Part shown: positions 1 to 11,557 of the stretch, in pieces | Numbering within the stretch: the first letter of the stretch is position 1 | How the letters are laid out: each line of letters begins with the position of its first letter | NCBI GenBank assembly: GCA_022225965.2 | Contig: JAKJXP020000037.1 | Coordinates: 310,001 to 374,000, forward strand | DNA: 64,000 nucleotides | From: Diatrype stigma | Lineage: Eukaryota > Ascomycota > Sordariomycetes > Xylariales > Diatrypaceae | Direction of reading: 5' to 3' | The notes under the pieces: generated by a model | The model's input: only the letters and a program-made list of their open reading frames with translations | The model's database searches: none | Told to the model about the DNA's origin: nothing | Translations under genes and position numbers: made by a program

Positions 1-2025
1 TACCTAGCTATTCAGGGACCTTGGATCTTAACCTTGACTAGATCACAAGTGAGAACCCCTATAAGGAACCTTCGAGAAGTTAGTTAGAAAAGAAAAGAAG
101 AAGGAAAAAAAAAGAAAAAGGGGTTATCAATATACCGAGAGGTTCCTTTTTGTCCTGGCTGCGACAGGCCTGATTTCGATATAGGGCCATAGGAATATAG
201 GGTTCTGCATTGGAAGTGAAGGTAAGTATTGCGAAGAGTCCAAATCAATGGTAAATCTAACCATGCTAAAGGGTTACATCAAACTATCATATGTATATGT
301 GCAAAAGCAGCAACACCGAGACCTAGCAGTTTGATTGGGTGATATGAACGCAGTAATGACTGCTCCCTACTCCGCACCATGTATAGATATGCATGCTTAA
401 GACTGAAGTTGCAACTATCCGCTCACACATCAACCTTCGCGTACTCCATCTGCGGAACTTACGTGCAGCGATCCAATGACGAAGATCCTATGCTAACACA
501 TTACGTATCGATGGGTAATCGTCGATTCCTTGGGCCTGAGCTCTGGTCTGGCACGCCGACCGATTGACATGATGCTATCCTACGTTACTCAAACATGGAC
601 GGATACCGCATTAGGCAGGTGCATATTTGGATGTGGCTTTCCATGCGACAGGTAGTATTATGCAAGGACGATCGCTGATATAACTGCATATGGGTTACCA
701 GCTCATGCAAGTTACCGCCTCTACGGAAGTAATCCAACATTGCCTAGGGTCCTGAGCAGCTAAAGCCGGCTGGGTTTAACGAATTATGTGGAATGTTGGT
801 CCCGGATCCCACTGCTTGACTTTCTCAGCCCATTTTCCCCTCCTGATATAGCTTGGTAATATCCCGACGTTTGGTAGCCCAAGGCAATGCTTGCCGTACC
901 ATATAGTCGGTTAATAGCCGGAGTAATCATCAACAGAGGCTTTTTCCGTACCTGAGATAAGATGCCACTCAGTCAGCCCCCACGCCACGTCAGAAGTCAG
1001 AATACGAGACGAGGGATTTCCCATACACACAGGTAACAGCATCTACTTGTGTCGACGACACAGCAAGTCTGTCGATCCCAAACATCTCAAGTCCGTAACC
1101 TCGGCCATGGTTTGTCTTTGTATGCCTTTGTCTGACTTTGATCGTCGAAAACCCCCTTTTGCCCACTGGACTATCGCAATTGGCCTCGAGATAATCATGG
1201 CTGCACATTGATAGTTCGATAACAAGTAACTAACCCTGACCTGTCAGCCTATCTTTAGACTTCTTTATGCCCGCATCTGTAACCGCCGGCTTGTGCCGAA
1301 ATCGATTAGGTACAAGATACTTAGCGTGCAGCGTTGACATGCAGTCCCTTGCTGCCTCTCTCGCCCTAACATCGAAGATGGTCTTATCTCGGACAAGATT
1401 TTTCACGAGACAAGAAGCAGTTTCTTGGCTCCTGTACTCCCACCTTGGTATTGTCTCTAGAAAGCTATGTGGGTAGGACAGCACCAGCTTGTTTTCCCTC
1501 CAAGTAGCCCAGCGCCGGCACGCCATGCCCACGCTTCATTCGAACAAGACCTTGGGGATCTTGACAAGGCGCCTCAGTTGCAGCTGCAGTAAGCAAACCG
1601 CCGAGCCCAGAACGTTATATCCACCTTTGCCACATTTCAAGCCCTTTCAATAAAAGAGCCAGCCATCCCACGTCCCCTGAGCTCATCATCTTGGAACTAG
1701 CAGTTCATATGGCCTAGTTACTGAGCTATCCATCTTTTATAGAAGCCAACCCCCACCAAAGAATACCACACTTTCTACAGGAGAGTACTGGAGCTTTACG
1801 AGAACGATCATAGTAATTAGATGAAAAGTCTCTATAATTCTTGCACGCAGGTCTTAACTACATCCCCGAGGCCATTATCAGGACTCCTACTTCATTTGTT
1901 CCCTTTTCTTTTCTTTCTTCTTTCTTCCCTCTCAGATAGCTCACCTTCTCACCAACGGGTGGTGCATCGCACTAAAGCATCCAGATCCTATCTATACAAC
2001 TATAACCCTGTTGTAGGGAAACAGT
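1..2025. other. Intergenic, no supported gene
   Basis: Only short overlapping open frames on both strands, without recognisable domains or consistent splice structure. The last 150 bases before the next gene are pyrimidine-rich (CTTTTCTTTTC runs near 1900-1925), as is common in fungal 5' leaders. I see no RNA gene or mobile element here. Confidence 0.6.
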
Positions 2026-3340
2026 ATGCCGCTTCTTTCTGTCATTAGGCGGGGAAGAGAACAAGCGAAAGAGCAAAAGGAAAAGGAGGAAGCCAAGACC
2101 AAAGGAGATACCCTCAAAGTGCCGTATAGGCATGTGCCAACTCATGCGGCCATTGATGCCATGTCCGGCGCCCCAAGCACTATCAAAGAATCCGACAGGG
2201 CAAACATATTAGAGCAGCATCGAAGAAGAAGCATCATAAATGCCAGTGGCGTCGGAAAGAATAACGTACCTCGTCTGGGAAGCTCGCTGTCGGTTGTCTC
2301 TTACCCATCACTCCAAGCAACACCGGCTATCGTCAGGGCCAGGAGCCGCAACAGCATGCCGACCCATCCACGTTTGAGAGCAGGTGTAAGCTACTCGAGA
2401 AACATAAAAGGAAAGGAACGCGAAGGAGTGTCTCCTCTCCCAGGTGAAGCCGCCATTCCCATACTAGTCTCCAACCCGAAAGGTATGGTCAGAGTCCAAG
2501 ATTATACGCTGGGTCCAGAGCATTCACAGAAAGTCGCTCATGATAATGACAGATTACTCTCACATAGACACTGGGGAGAATTCCAGTGTGTCGGACGACG
2601 ACTTAGAGATGAAGAATCTTACAAGGCCCAGCATCAACCGGCCTCTTCAATCTGCTGAAGTGGGATCAAACACAATAAAGCTGAAGTCTAATGGAAGTGG
2701 GAACCCGAATTATCTGTATCCTGGCCAACAACAGTATGCCAGGGGGGAGCGGCCAAGCCGAAACTTGCCACAACAAAAGGCTCGAACGAGGTTTACGGAG
2801 CCCAAGCCGATTGATCTCGTATTCAGCGAGGACCTTGAGAGGAACTATTCGTCTATTACCCTCACATCCGTCCAGAACGGCGAGTCTTATGCGTCATCGT
2901 CCGCATCAGAGGCTGCTCCAGCTTCTACTACCCCCACTTCTCTTGCCTCGACCCCTGAGCCTTCCACAACAGCCTCCACAGCAACTATCAGTTATTTCCC
3001 CGCTGAAACGGGGATGTGCCACGAGCTTCCTACCTCCGAGCCTACCGCTGGGCTTCACTTCGCAGACCCATCGTCGGACACTTCAATGAATATATCCGAA
3101 GAAGTGTCAAGTGAGTCAAGCAATAAGCCAGAGAAGCCAACCCATTTCACCCCGCGGACTGAGAAACGAAGCCCAGAAGTCACTACTACAACACTCGACG
3201 ACTTTAATAAGGTTAGAAAGGCGCAGATACATCCCAATGGTGCAACTCCTCTCGCCCTGATGAAGCCATCAAAGAAAAGCCGATGGTCATGGCGGCGCAG
3301 CAAGCTCACCCTGGAGGATGGGTTAGTCACATCACACTGA
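2026..3340 (+). CDS. Conserved Pezizomycotina protein of unknown function (two exons)
   Basis: The gene reads as exon 1 2026-2482, intron 2483-2552 (70 bp, GTATGG...CTCAT...CAG) and exon 2 2553-3340, giving about 414 residues. The junction restores one frame with a phase-1 Asp codon, and the text after it (SSVSDDDLEMKNLTR) continues naturally from exon 1. The N-terminus MPLLSVIRRGREQAKE, followed by a Lys/Glu-rich stretch and VPYRHVPTHAAIDAMSGAP, matches my memory of a conserved filamentous-fungal family without known function. The rest is Ser/Thr/Pro-rich and probably disordered, and the C-terminus is basic (KKSRWSWRRSK). There is no signal peptide or membrane segment. The alternative to an intron is a frameshift, but the splice signals make the intron more likely. 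Function is unknown; a cytoplasmic or nuclear scaffold-like role would only be a guess. Confidence 0.72.
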
Positions 3341-6300
3341 GGCTTCAGTTATTGCTATCTATATTCATATATCCTACAATCCCTCACAGTACGGTATAAG
3401 CAGGGGGCTTTCACTTCGGGGTTTCTTTCCTGTGATTACGGGGTTGGTTTTATATCTCTTTTGGCTGTCAATCTTACAAGGTGAAATATTATACTAGATG
3501 GATGCTTATGGCCTAGAGTAACACATATACGGACTTCCACGGTAGTAACAGGATATTATATTATGACCTACTACCTATAGACTACCCATTTCGGGACCAT
3601 AATATCAAGAAGTATATCCCGTAACAACAAGATTGAGCCGATTTAGTGACACATATCTCGTATGTCGACCAAATACCTGGATATACATCACGAATAGAAC
3701 ATAGATATGCTGTACTCCGCGCAGTCGAGTATTTCCCAATTAGGAGGAAAACATGCCGTCAGCAGAGTCAGGTCGACGCCCCTGAAACTCTAGAGGATAA
3801 GTAGCTTCGGCACCGAATCACACAAAGATCTAGAGTTGGGTTTGGTAATCCATTGGCCGGCGACCAATCGGGTCCTGGTTTATAACCCACACGATCCATA
3901 CGCGAAAATCGCTGTGGGTAGATGCAAGAGTAACTAACTGGGTAGTCTAGACAATACCTGCTAACTATGTCCTCTTCTGACACGATGAGCCTCAGGTGCC
4001 CCCACGCGATTCGCAGCGTTTAGCATTGCCAGTGTCAAACAAGTGCCGTGATCGCACTTTGTCTTAGATCGCTTACCCGTGAATATTCTGATCCCACGTC
4101 CAGAGCTACTGCGGATACGCAGTGTACTACATAAGGCTGCGGTTTGCAGCCCAAACCAATATCGTACTTGTTCTAGGAACCGAGCTGTTGCAGGAAGTAT
4201 ACGCCTCGGCCGCCAGCCACCTACCCACCCACACTGATTGCGTGGCATATTCAATATTTGTTTAGAGAACCTCAAAACACTGTAACGCTGCGGGAGCCGG
4301 CGACTTAATATATATGTGACACCCTGCCCATATCACACCCTACCGGCCAGCCGCCGTGACGTCGTCTGATGAGCCGCATAGTACTATTCGGTTAATAACA
4401 AATTCAATCTTTGGATATGTAAAACACTGGGTACGTACTACAGGTCATTGGAGCCCCATACATTTTCATCCGACTGGAGGAATGGGAGACGCTTGATAAC
4501 GTGCATAACCCTGCCCAGGTATCATGTGTGACCACATGTAGGTAGTATTGCCGAGACCGTTCAGCTCTGGATGTAATCGCCAATCAGCTCTCGGTAGATC
4601 CGGTGCCGCGTAGTTGCATATTGAACCAAGATCTCTCAGGCAACCCTGCCACAGTTAGAAGAACTGGTTGTTCGTGTAGATGTAACGACCTTTGTGTAAT
4701 CTTTGGGTCATCGGGTATCTCTATCCTAGACCCTGCCCCTATTCATGTCAAGCCTCTATGTTATGGTACAGGCGGCGACTCGTACCTAGATCAAGATCGG
4801 TCCAGAAGTCGCGAAAAGAGCGTGGCTTTCAGCGCCGCAGAGTGATCTATTCCTGGTGGCTTCCATAGCGTACATGCATCAAGGATCCCTTTTCCGGTTG
4901 CATTCGTTAGAAGCTTTCGTATTATTATCCAAGCGCGTGGGGGTGCCTGGCGCCGGGGCGGAATGGCAAGGAAATTGCCAGTATTCTCCGGAGATATGCT
5001 TACTCGATAGATCAAAAACCCAATGCAGCAGCCAGAGGGAATCATCCAATGGACCAATTATCATCTTTCCCGTCAGCTTGCATACATATGGGGCGTCATC
5101 AGTCTGAGGTATACCACACAGGTGTGCGTTGTAAGTGGCCACATTGTCACTTCCAAGCTTTCCGAAGATTGGAGACTTGCATGTATTCGATGTTCGTCGG
5201 AACAATCCTTCAATATGACAGGCCCATTGGGTACGGTATCTTGCTCACCTGCGCAGGGATGTAGTACGTAGCGTAGATACGCGCATAGTTGAAGTACATA
5301 GTAGATATTCGACTGCAATAGAACGTCTTCTAACCGGCCGTCTTATCTCATTGTGCGGATCTGCAACCAATAGATGCCTACATGCAACATGGGATCTGTT
5401 TAATCTTGGCACACGTTGCGACCTGGACGGTGGATACCCACCAGCATGGAACAAATGCCAGTAGCCGCTGCAGGCTGGGACACTCCCCCGTTCCCCCCTT
5501 TGTCTTCGAGAACACCTACTATGTATACTAGGTAGGTAATGGACAACGATGGACTGTCACGGCGTTTTAAGTAGCCACTGAGCAGTGCATACGGATATTG
5601 AACTTTTGGGTAACGCTGCTGCCGTTACCCAACGGTGTTTCAACTGCTTCTAGAACACCGATGGTCTCCGTCAGTGATCATGCTCAAGGTCACTCTCACT
5701 TGAAGTTACTATCGGCTGTTACCTCGGCGGCTGTGGTATTCGGCGATCTCGGAGTCTACGGCGGCTGACCAACTCATGTCTATCACACCTGACCTGCATA
5801 GATGTTATGTGATTCTGATTGGTGCCTAGATATCATATCATGAAAAGCTTGGAACGGCCCTTTGTGTCACAATAGATCAAGCAATCAAGTATGCTTCACG
5901 TGCTCCAACGGTATGTTCTCCTACCATTAGTTCTTCTCTTAGAGACATATTCCAGATCTGTTTTGGGACAAGGCATCCGTTTTTCAGCCATAATCCCTCA
6001 ATTTATACGGACGTTTACTTACTTCCTAATTAAAATGTCATTACTGAGCTGGGTTGGGGTCAGTAGGTGAATATCAAGGTGGGCGGGCGTATTTACAAAA
6101 ACAGGCAGATCTATCTTGCCTCTCCCGGATCGACGAACCTTTCATCCGAGCCACCAGCCTTCTAGCTGCCTCCCTATTGGTGAGATCTACCACCTGGGTG
6201 TTCCGAGTCAAGCGGTTGAAAGAGCCGGCTTCTATCGATCCAAGATATCCACCAGGAGTTCAAGGAACTCAGTTGTTTCTGCCCTGTCACATTCATCCCC

Positions 6301-6854
6301 ACATTCATCCCCTCACATGTTGCTAGGTAGGGGATGAATACGAATTCCAGCTACCTTTGCATTATTGCAACCCTGATACCTAGAGATTACGTAGGCCACC
6401 ATTCCAGTATCAGGGTGAGCGACAGTTCGTCAGTAACGCAGCATAGTTAGCAACGATTGGTCGTGTTCAAACCCCTGAGATTATTCTTTAGTCATCTCGC
6501 CTCAGCGCAGGTGGTAATGTCGGCAATCTAAATGCCGGATACGAGATTGATTACCAAATATGGAGAACCACAATGGCACGAGAAGAGGTCCTCTTCAGTA
6601 AATTCAGGGTTTCAAAGTCGCCTATCGTAGCAGTTTGGAGACGGTATTGTCATGAGAACCAGATGAGAAGAGAGGTCCGCATACCGAGGCTTATTGGAAG
6701 TCGTTTGAACGCCTCAAAGATCACAGTGTCGGCAACTTGGTAAGCAGGGGTGGATTTAGGGCTATTTGATATGCGTAGCTGTTTCTTTCTATAAAGGGGA
6801 TTATGATATATACCTCTATATATAAAGATCTAGTAGGTCAGGGGTGAGCTCCAG
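3341..6854. other. Intergenic, no supported gene
   Basis: A long stretch holding many overlapping open frames of 60-108 codons on both strands (for example around 4600-5450). None has a recognisable domain, a coherent splice structure or compositional bias, so I treat them as chance. No RNA gene was seen. Remains of an old, mutated transposon cannot be excluded by eye. Confidence 0.55.
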
Positions 6855-6920
6855 ATAGGAGAGCTTGGATTACCTAACTCGGTGGAGCCCTTGTTAGTGG
6901 CTTGGCATCCCCTATATATA
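6855..6920 (+). repeat. Dispersed repeat, copy 1 (second copy at 10765)
   Basis: This segment aligns with 10765-10830 at roughly three quarters identity. Both copies begin with ATAGGAGAGCTTGGATTAC, share TAGTGGCTTGGCAT in the middle and end in a TATA-rich stretch (here CCTATATATATATA). A TATA-like end inside a dispersed repeat suggests a promoter-bearing fragment of a retroelement LTR or a similar relic. No coding sequence belongs to it. Confidence 0.6.
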
Positions 6921-8530
6921 TATAACTAGTCTACAGGTCCAGAAGGATCCACCTTCCAAACCCTTCCTTTTACAACAACAACAACGCCGCAATACAACAA
7001 CTTCCGGCTCGTCAGCTGCTTTCGTTCGCCCGCCCGCCGTCCCACTCAAGCAATAGAGGGTAGAGGCACAAAACCGGGATATCACTAGGGGGGTTATCCA
7101 TAGTTTTTGCTTTATATACACCGACGTGGGCTGCCCCTAGCTAACCTTCGTCGTACGTACGTAAGCCGCTGGCAACAGCGCTGCCAATGCCGTCCCTCCG
7201 GGCCAGGCTGGCAGCAGCGCTGCCGGTGCCGTTCCGTTCCGTTTTGCCCGGCAGCAGCAGCTTCGCTACTGCCCCTTTGGCATATCCCGGGCATACCGCC
7301 TTCCGGGCATACCGTCGTCCGGGCATACCGTCGTCCGGGCATATCGTCACAAGCGCGCAACAGCAGCTTCGCTGCTGCTGGGCCGCTGCTACTTAGCTAG
7401 GCGGGGGCTCACGCTCCACCCAATACTACGTTCTTCCACAATACCGCTCGTTGCCGTTGATCTGAAGTGATTTGTAGACGGCACTCATCCACTTCCTCGG
7501 GTTAAGGGTCGAATCTATTCTTCTGAATGGGGACGTATCAGCTTCCAAACTGCCGGTGAACTACTTAGTGAAACTCGACGACCATTTAAGAGTGGTATCA
7601 GGGGCCAGCCCTCTTAGTCCTAGATTGTATACATTGATGCCTAGCTGGATTTACCCCAAGTACCCTTATATATAAAAAGGATTTCCTCGCTTATTTCATC
7701 CGCTGTTCCTTACTTATATATCTCTCGGCTGGGATTGAAGGTTCAGTGAATCTTTTTGGGTAGTTGCCAAGCTGCCAAGACGATCATCCACCAGGCTCGC
7801 ATAGGGCTTCTCACGTTATCTTACCTGCGTGAGAGTGTATATGGAAAAGCATGAAACAATTTACACGGTATCTGCTGCTGAACAAGGCTTTGGATCAATA
7901 TACGGGTCAGATTGGTCCAATAATCTTGTAGTCATCATTGAAATGAAACCGCCTGTCTACGTGCTACGCTGCGCAACCATCTCCATTCAGCGTGAGACTG
8001 CGAGTTTCATGATAGGAATCTATATATAGACAATTAAGGAGACATGCCATTACCGTAAGGGATGACTCTGCGAGAGCGAACTACTCGAGGACCTTTATAC
8101 GGCTCTAAGGAGATCTCTGAGGCGCCGTGGTTGTGTTCTAAAAATGCCGGCGGCAACCTACCGGATGCGTCTTGGCGTGATCCGCCCTATTAAGCAAGAT
8201 GTGGGTTGATTGGGTGCGGCGTCGAGCTGATCTACACACCCAAACTTGGCAATATGGGCCCCTGCTATAGCTACTTAGGTACACAAGAGTTAACTCAGCA
8301 GTGTTCCAAGGTAGCACCTACGTGAACTTACAACAGTTGGTAAGAAACAGACTGTATATAAAGTCTCTACCTTGGTCCTCGTTGGTAAGTCGAGGGATCC
8401 CATCATGTAGGTTGTTGTCTCCCAGAACCAATACGCATCTGTCAATACTGATCCATTCCCCTCGTCACTCTTTCTGATTCTGAAGACTGTACCTAGCGTT
8501 TGTTCCTTCGTTCGTTTGTTCATTTGCAAT
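6921..8530. other. Intergenic, probable relic retroelement DNA
   Basis: No gene is supported. Apart from the tandem array, a TGGTATCAGGGGCC motif at 7593-7606 resembles the TGGTATCAGAG primer-binding site that follows 5' LTRs in many LTR retrotransposons. If real, the region from about 6.85 to 7.59 kb would be a degenerate LTR containing the repeat at 6855. No reverse transcriptase, integrase or gag frame follows, so this is at most a remnant. The open frame on the minus strand at 8290-8892 overlaps the protease gene and looks like a shadow. Confidence 0.35.
7287..7350 (+). repeat. 16-bp tandem repeat, four units
   Basis: Four consecutive 16-bp units begin at 7287, 7303, 7319 and 7335. Units 2 and 3 are identical (CCGGGCATACCGTCGT); units 1 and 4 differ at a few positions. 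The array sits in a GC-rich island (about 7150-7400) that also carries repeated GCAGCAGCTTCGCT motifs able to fold into small hairpins, for example CAGCAG-CTTCG-CTGCTG at 7361-7377. The island stands out from the more AT-rich intergenic DNA around it. Confidence 0.8.
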
Positions 8531-9427
8531 ATGCAACCCAGATTTCTCGCGATCACTGTAGGGTTTCTGACCAAAGTCATTGCAGATTCAACTGGTCCCC
8601 AGTCATGGTGCGGTATTGGAGCACCATCTGAGCAGACGTTGAAGGACTTAGATACCCTAAAAGCCGCCGAAGTAGCGGTACGGCGCTCACCATGGGTTCG
8701 GAAACAGACCCTCAATATCCCAATCCACATACATGGCGTCCTAGACCCCAATAGCGATCCGGAGTCTATAACCGGCGAAAGCATGCAGGCCCAATTCGAT
8801 GTCATGAATGAGGCGTATGAACCATACGGTATCCAATTCACATTGACAAGCATGGATCGGGTTACCGATACTACGCTGGCCAACTTCAACACGACGGCAT
8901 TCTTCCAGGATCCGGAAGCCGATACATCCCGCGCGAGCTATCTGCAGGCAACCCGCCAGGGAGCCTACAACGAGCTGAACATATGGTTCTATACCAACCT
9001 GGAAGATGGATTGAACGGCGTCTGCACACTACCGGAGACAAACTACCAAGATTCAGACCTTTGGCGGGACGGATGCCATGTCGCGGCCGGTACCATGCCG
9101 GGTGGGGACAGGCAGGGCTACAACGTTGGCTTCACGGCCGTCCACGAGACGGGACACTGGCTTGGTTTGTTACACCCCTGGGGCGATACGGAAGGCGACT
9201 GTGGGGGAGATGGTGATAGAGTGAACGATACGCCGGCCCAGTCTCGGCCTGTATTTGGCTGTCCCTCAACTCCGCAAAACTCGTGTCCAGGACAACAAGG
9301 TGTCGACAATGCGGACAACTATATGGATTACGCCGACGACACCTGCTATGACCGTCAAAAGTTCACGATTGGTCAGGAGATCCGTATGCATAGTAGTTAT
9401 ACTCAGCTGCGGTCCGTGGTCCGTTGA
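8531..9427 (+). CDS. Secreted zinc metalloprotease, M43B (pappalysin/MEP1-like)
   Basis: An intronless gene of 298 residues. I take the ATG at 8531 because it puts a hydrophobic secretion signal at the very N-terminus (MQPRFLAITVGFLTKVIADS); the frame opens slightly upstream without a better start. The catalytic zinc site HETGHWLGLLH lies at residues 205-215 (His205, His209 and His215 as ligands, Glu206 as base). A Met-turn NYMDYADD around Met265 identifies a metzincin of the M43 cytophagalysin/pappalysin type. Several Cys (7 of WCG, 165, 182, 224, 244, 252, 272) fit disulfide bonds in an extracellular enzyme. Fungal homologues are small secreted proteases of about 280-300 residues that hydrolyse host or environmental proteins, and the length agrees. 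The gene stands alone in repeat-rich DNA, as secreted hydrolases often do. Its substrate cannot be inferred. Confidence 0.9.
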   Translation: MQPRFLAITVGFLTKVIADSTGPQSWCGIGAPSEQTLKDLDTLKAAEVAVRRSPWVRKQTLNIPIHIHGVLDPNSDPESITGESMQAQFDVMNEAYEPYGIQFTLTSMDRVTDTTLANFNTTAFFQDPEADTSRASYLQATRQGAYNELNIWFYTNLEDGLNGVCTLPETNYQDSDLWRDGCHVAAGTMPGGDRQGYNVGFTAVHETGHWLGLLHPWGDTEGDCGGDGDRVNDTPAQSRPVFGCPSTPQNSCPGQQGVDNADNYMDYADDTCYDRQKFTIGQEIRMHSSYTQLRSVVR

Positions 9428-10093
9428 TGTCCAATTCATCGTTGCTTCAATTAGAAGACTGGGGGTTAGAAGAGTGGGCGGTTACTTTGTAGATCTTTGG
9501 TTATGAGCTTCTTGGCTATCTAGTTATTTGGTTCATTGGATCAGCATCCCGTTGGCATCAATCTGCATAGGAATGGCGTTTGGGACATAAACATCACATA
9601 TTTTAGGCATTATCTATATTTATTGAGTTTTACATAGTAAGCTTCGTATATTGGAATGTTCAGGTACGAAAAAAAGGATAGGGTGTCTCTCCTTTGGTCG
9701 TTGGCATGTTATCGTGAAATACCCTTAGATTTTAGGGCTTGAATATGGAAGAAAATGTCAAAGTTTCTCAGTTAAACGAATCTCATCTCGATCCTCAGCT
9801 TGATTTTTTTCATTAATTTATGCCACAGGCCAGAAAAGATCTTAGAAGTACCAAGGCTCCCATTCAGGTGTCTATGCACTACCTACTGATTTTGCATTAC
9901 TTGTTGTTATGTACGCCTTGTCAACGATATCACCGTGAACCTTAGGCCCCGAGGATCCGAATGCCTCGTGTATAGATGACTCAAGCATAGACAAGTCCTT
10001 GTAGTCTCCAGAAGGTAGCTACTCTTCGTGTACTATATATTCATAATCTCCTGTATTGTTTCTATTCTACTCTACCACATCACAACTTGGCTT
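9428..10093. other. Intergenic, no supported gene
   Basis: AT-rich 3' flank of the protease gene and 5' flank of the next frame. No feature recognised. Confidence 0.6.
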
Positions 10094-10768
10094 ATGCGTA
10101 TGAGCGCGGCAATGGCGTCGGAAACCAACATTGGGAGGGCTGGGGCTGAGAGGGACATTGATACACCCCCAACCACTCAAATGCTTCCCTCTACTATGTC
10201 ACATATCGCTTGTTCTCCTATCGATGCCCCATTCGAGACTACTTCCTTGGCACCTGAAGAAGCGCCTCCAACGACAGGGGATGTGGCACAGTCTCTTGAA
10301 GATCGTGTATTCGAGCGTGTATACGGTTGTCTCGAGGACGAATTGCAGCATTTGATAGAGGAGAAGGCTCAGGGCCTTAGAAGATCCACTACTCTCGGGC
10401 GGTTGAAACCAATAGCGAGGAATCACAGAGACTACATACACAGCCAAGTATTCGCTCAAGAGAACTTATCTCTACGTAACATCGCGGAGTCTACTAGGGA
10501 TTTCTTTCTCGACCTAGAGGAAAGGCGTATCAAGCAGGTGATCCAGGAGTACAAGGACATGGTTTGGGACCTTCTCCAGTGCTCTCGAAGCAGGTCTCGA
10601 CAAACATTAGAGGATGCGTTGAAGGACCTTGATAACTCAAATCCCGCCATGTCAGCCCAAATTAGAGAGGAACATTCCGAGTCTATGAAAGAGAGAACCC
10701 CTGGCCAGCGAACCCCTGAATTATCATCCAACGCTACTACATCCTGTCGCGATATAGGGGCTACATAG
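10094..10768 (+). CDS. Hypothetical protein, possibly first exon of a longer gene
   Basis: An open frame of 224 codons from the first ATG (10094; further ATGs at 10100 and 10112). I do not recognise a family. Residues 1-70 are Thr/Pro-rich. The remainder is charged and probably mostly helical, with segments such as LEDRVFERVYGCLEDELQHL and FFLDLEERRIKQVIQEYKDM that could form coiled coils. There is no signal peptide from this start. The stop codon falls directly in the dispersed repeat copy that begins at 10765, so the 3' end may be set by that insertion. A frame in the same phase reopens about 150 bp downstream (10913-11557), so the two may be exons of one gene or remnants of a duplication. 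Confidence 0.4.
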   Translation: MRMSAAMASETNIGRAGAERDIDTPPTTQMLPSTMSHIACSPIDAPFETTSLAPEEAPPTTGDVAQSLEDRVFERVYGCLEDELQHLIEEKAQGLRRSTTLGRLKPIARNHRDYIHSQVFAQENLSLRNIAESTRDFFLDLEERRIKQVIQEYKDMVWDLLQCSRSRSRQTLEDALKDLDNSNPAMSAQIREEHSESMKERTPGQRTPELSSNATTSCRDIGAT

Positions 10769-10830
10769 GAGAGCTTGGATTACATAACCAGGTGATCTGC
10801 ACTTAGTGGCTTGGCATACTGTATATAGAG
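10765..10830 (+). repeat. Dispersed repeat, copy 2 (first copy at 6855)
   Basis: Diverged copy of the segment at 6855-6920. It starts with ATAGGAGAGCTTGGATTAC, shares TAGTGGCTTGGCAT and ends in a TATA-like GTATATAGAGAG. It supplies the stop codon of the upstream open frame and separates it from the open frame downstream. Confidence 0.6.
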
Positions 10831-10940
10831 AGCTCTTCCGCTCCTTAGACTAGAGATCGCTTCTTTTCTTCTATATGACTAAATCTGTATCCGAATTCTT
10901 CCCTACCTGTGATCTGCTGAATGCGACACATCCACCACAG

Positions 10941-11557
10941 CAAGACCAGAAAATCAAACAGAATCGCGTTACCATTTCCGCCCACGACAGAGTCCCAAAG
11001 TGAGACTAGCCCAGGATTACACAGAAGGACTACGGCCTTCCCATGTCGAACACAATCCTCCAGATTCTCCGACGCCCAGGTCAAAGCTGGAGCGCGGCCG
11101 ACAACCGGATGCCACACGAGGACATGACCTACCATCTCCTATAGCAGCAGTTCGTAAAGGCATACAGGAGTGGTCGGTTAGAGACTACTTCGATTTTTCA
11201 GATCCACTCAGCGAGGCCTTGATTGATTCTCTCGATCGCCACCTCGGAACAGTCAATGAGTGGATGAACGAGAAATTGAGGAGTATAGGGGGTGCGACGC
11301 GTCCAACTCGGAGCATCCGAAACGAAGTCAGTACACCCAATGCAGCACGATCATTCACACGCATCACACAAAGAGACATGCACTTGAAGGTCAGCGCCCT
11401 CTGCGCAGACGTATTGCTAGATTGGGTATCCAACCGGAAAGATGCTATCGACCTACTCCAGCATGAAGGCACAAAACTGATTCAAGAAGCACTACTTGCG
11501 GTAAAGCGTGCCAAAGCTGACTTCCACAGTCAGAATCACACTTACCACAGTTCATAG
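10941..11557 (+). CDS. Hypothetical open frame, probable 3' exon or gene remnant
   Basis: The frame is open from 10913 to a stop at 11555-11557 but has no early in-frame ATG. It therefore needs an upstream exon or is a relic. A CCACCACAG acceptor ends at 10940. The predicted product of about 200 residues is unrecognised: a polar N-terminal part, then helical segments including VRDYFDFSDPLSEALIDSLD and DVLLDWVSNRKDAIDLL. Its spacing of charged and hydrophobic residues weakly resembles the upstream frame (10094-10768), and both are in the same phase. I could not find a donor that convincingly joins them. Possible explanations are one spliced gene, two diverged tandem copies, or two remnants. 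Confidence 0.35.

Noticed and set aside
2483..2552. Frameshift in the conserved unknown-function gene
   Set aside because: A 70-bp intron with GT...AG borders and a suitable branch site explains the frame change exactly and keeps the conserved text.
4600..5450. Pile of overlapping 70-108-codon open frames on both strands
   Set aside because: No domain, no codon bias and no splice structure; the overlap on both strands is typical of chance in low-stop sequence.
8290..8892. 200-codon open frame on the minus strand
   Set aside because: It lies antisense to the metalloprotease signal and N-terminal region, shows no domain, and is explained as a shadow of that coding strand.
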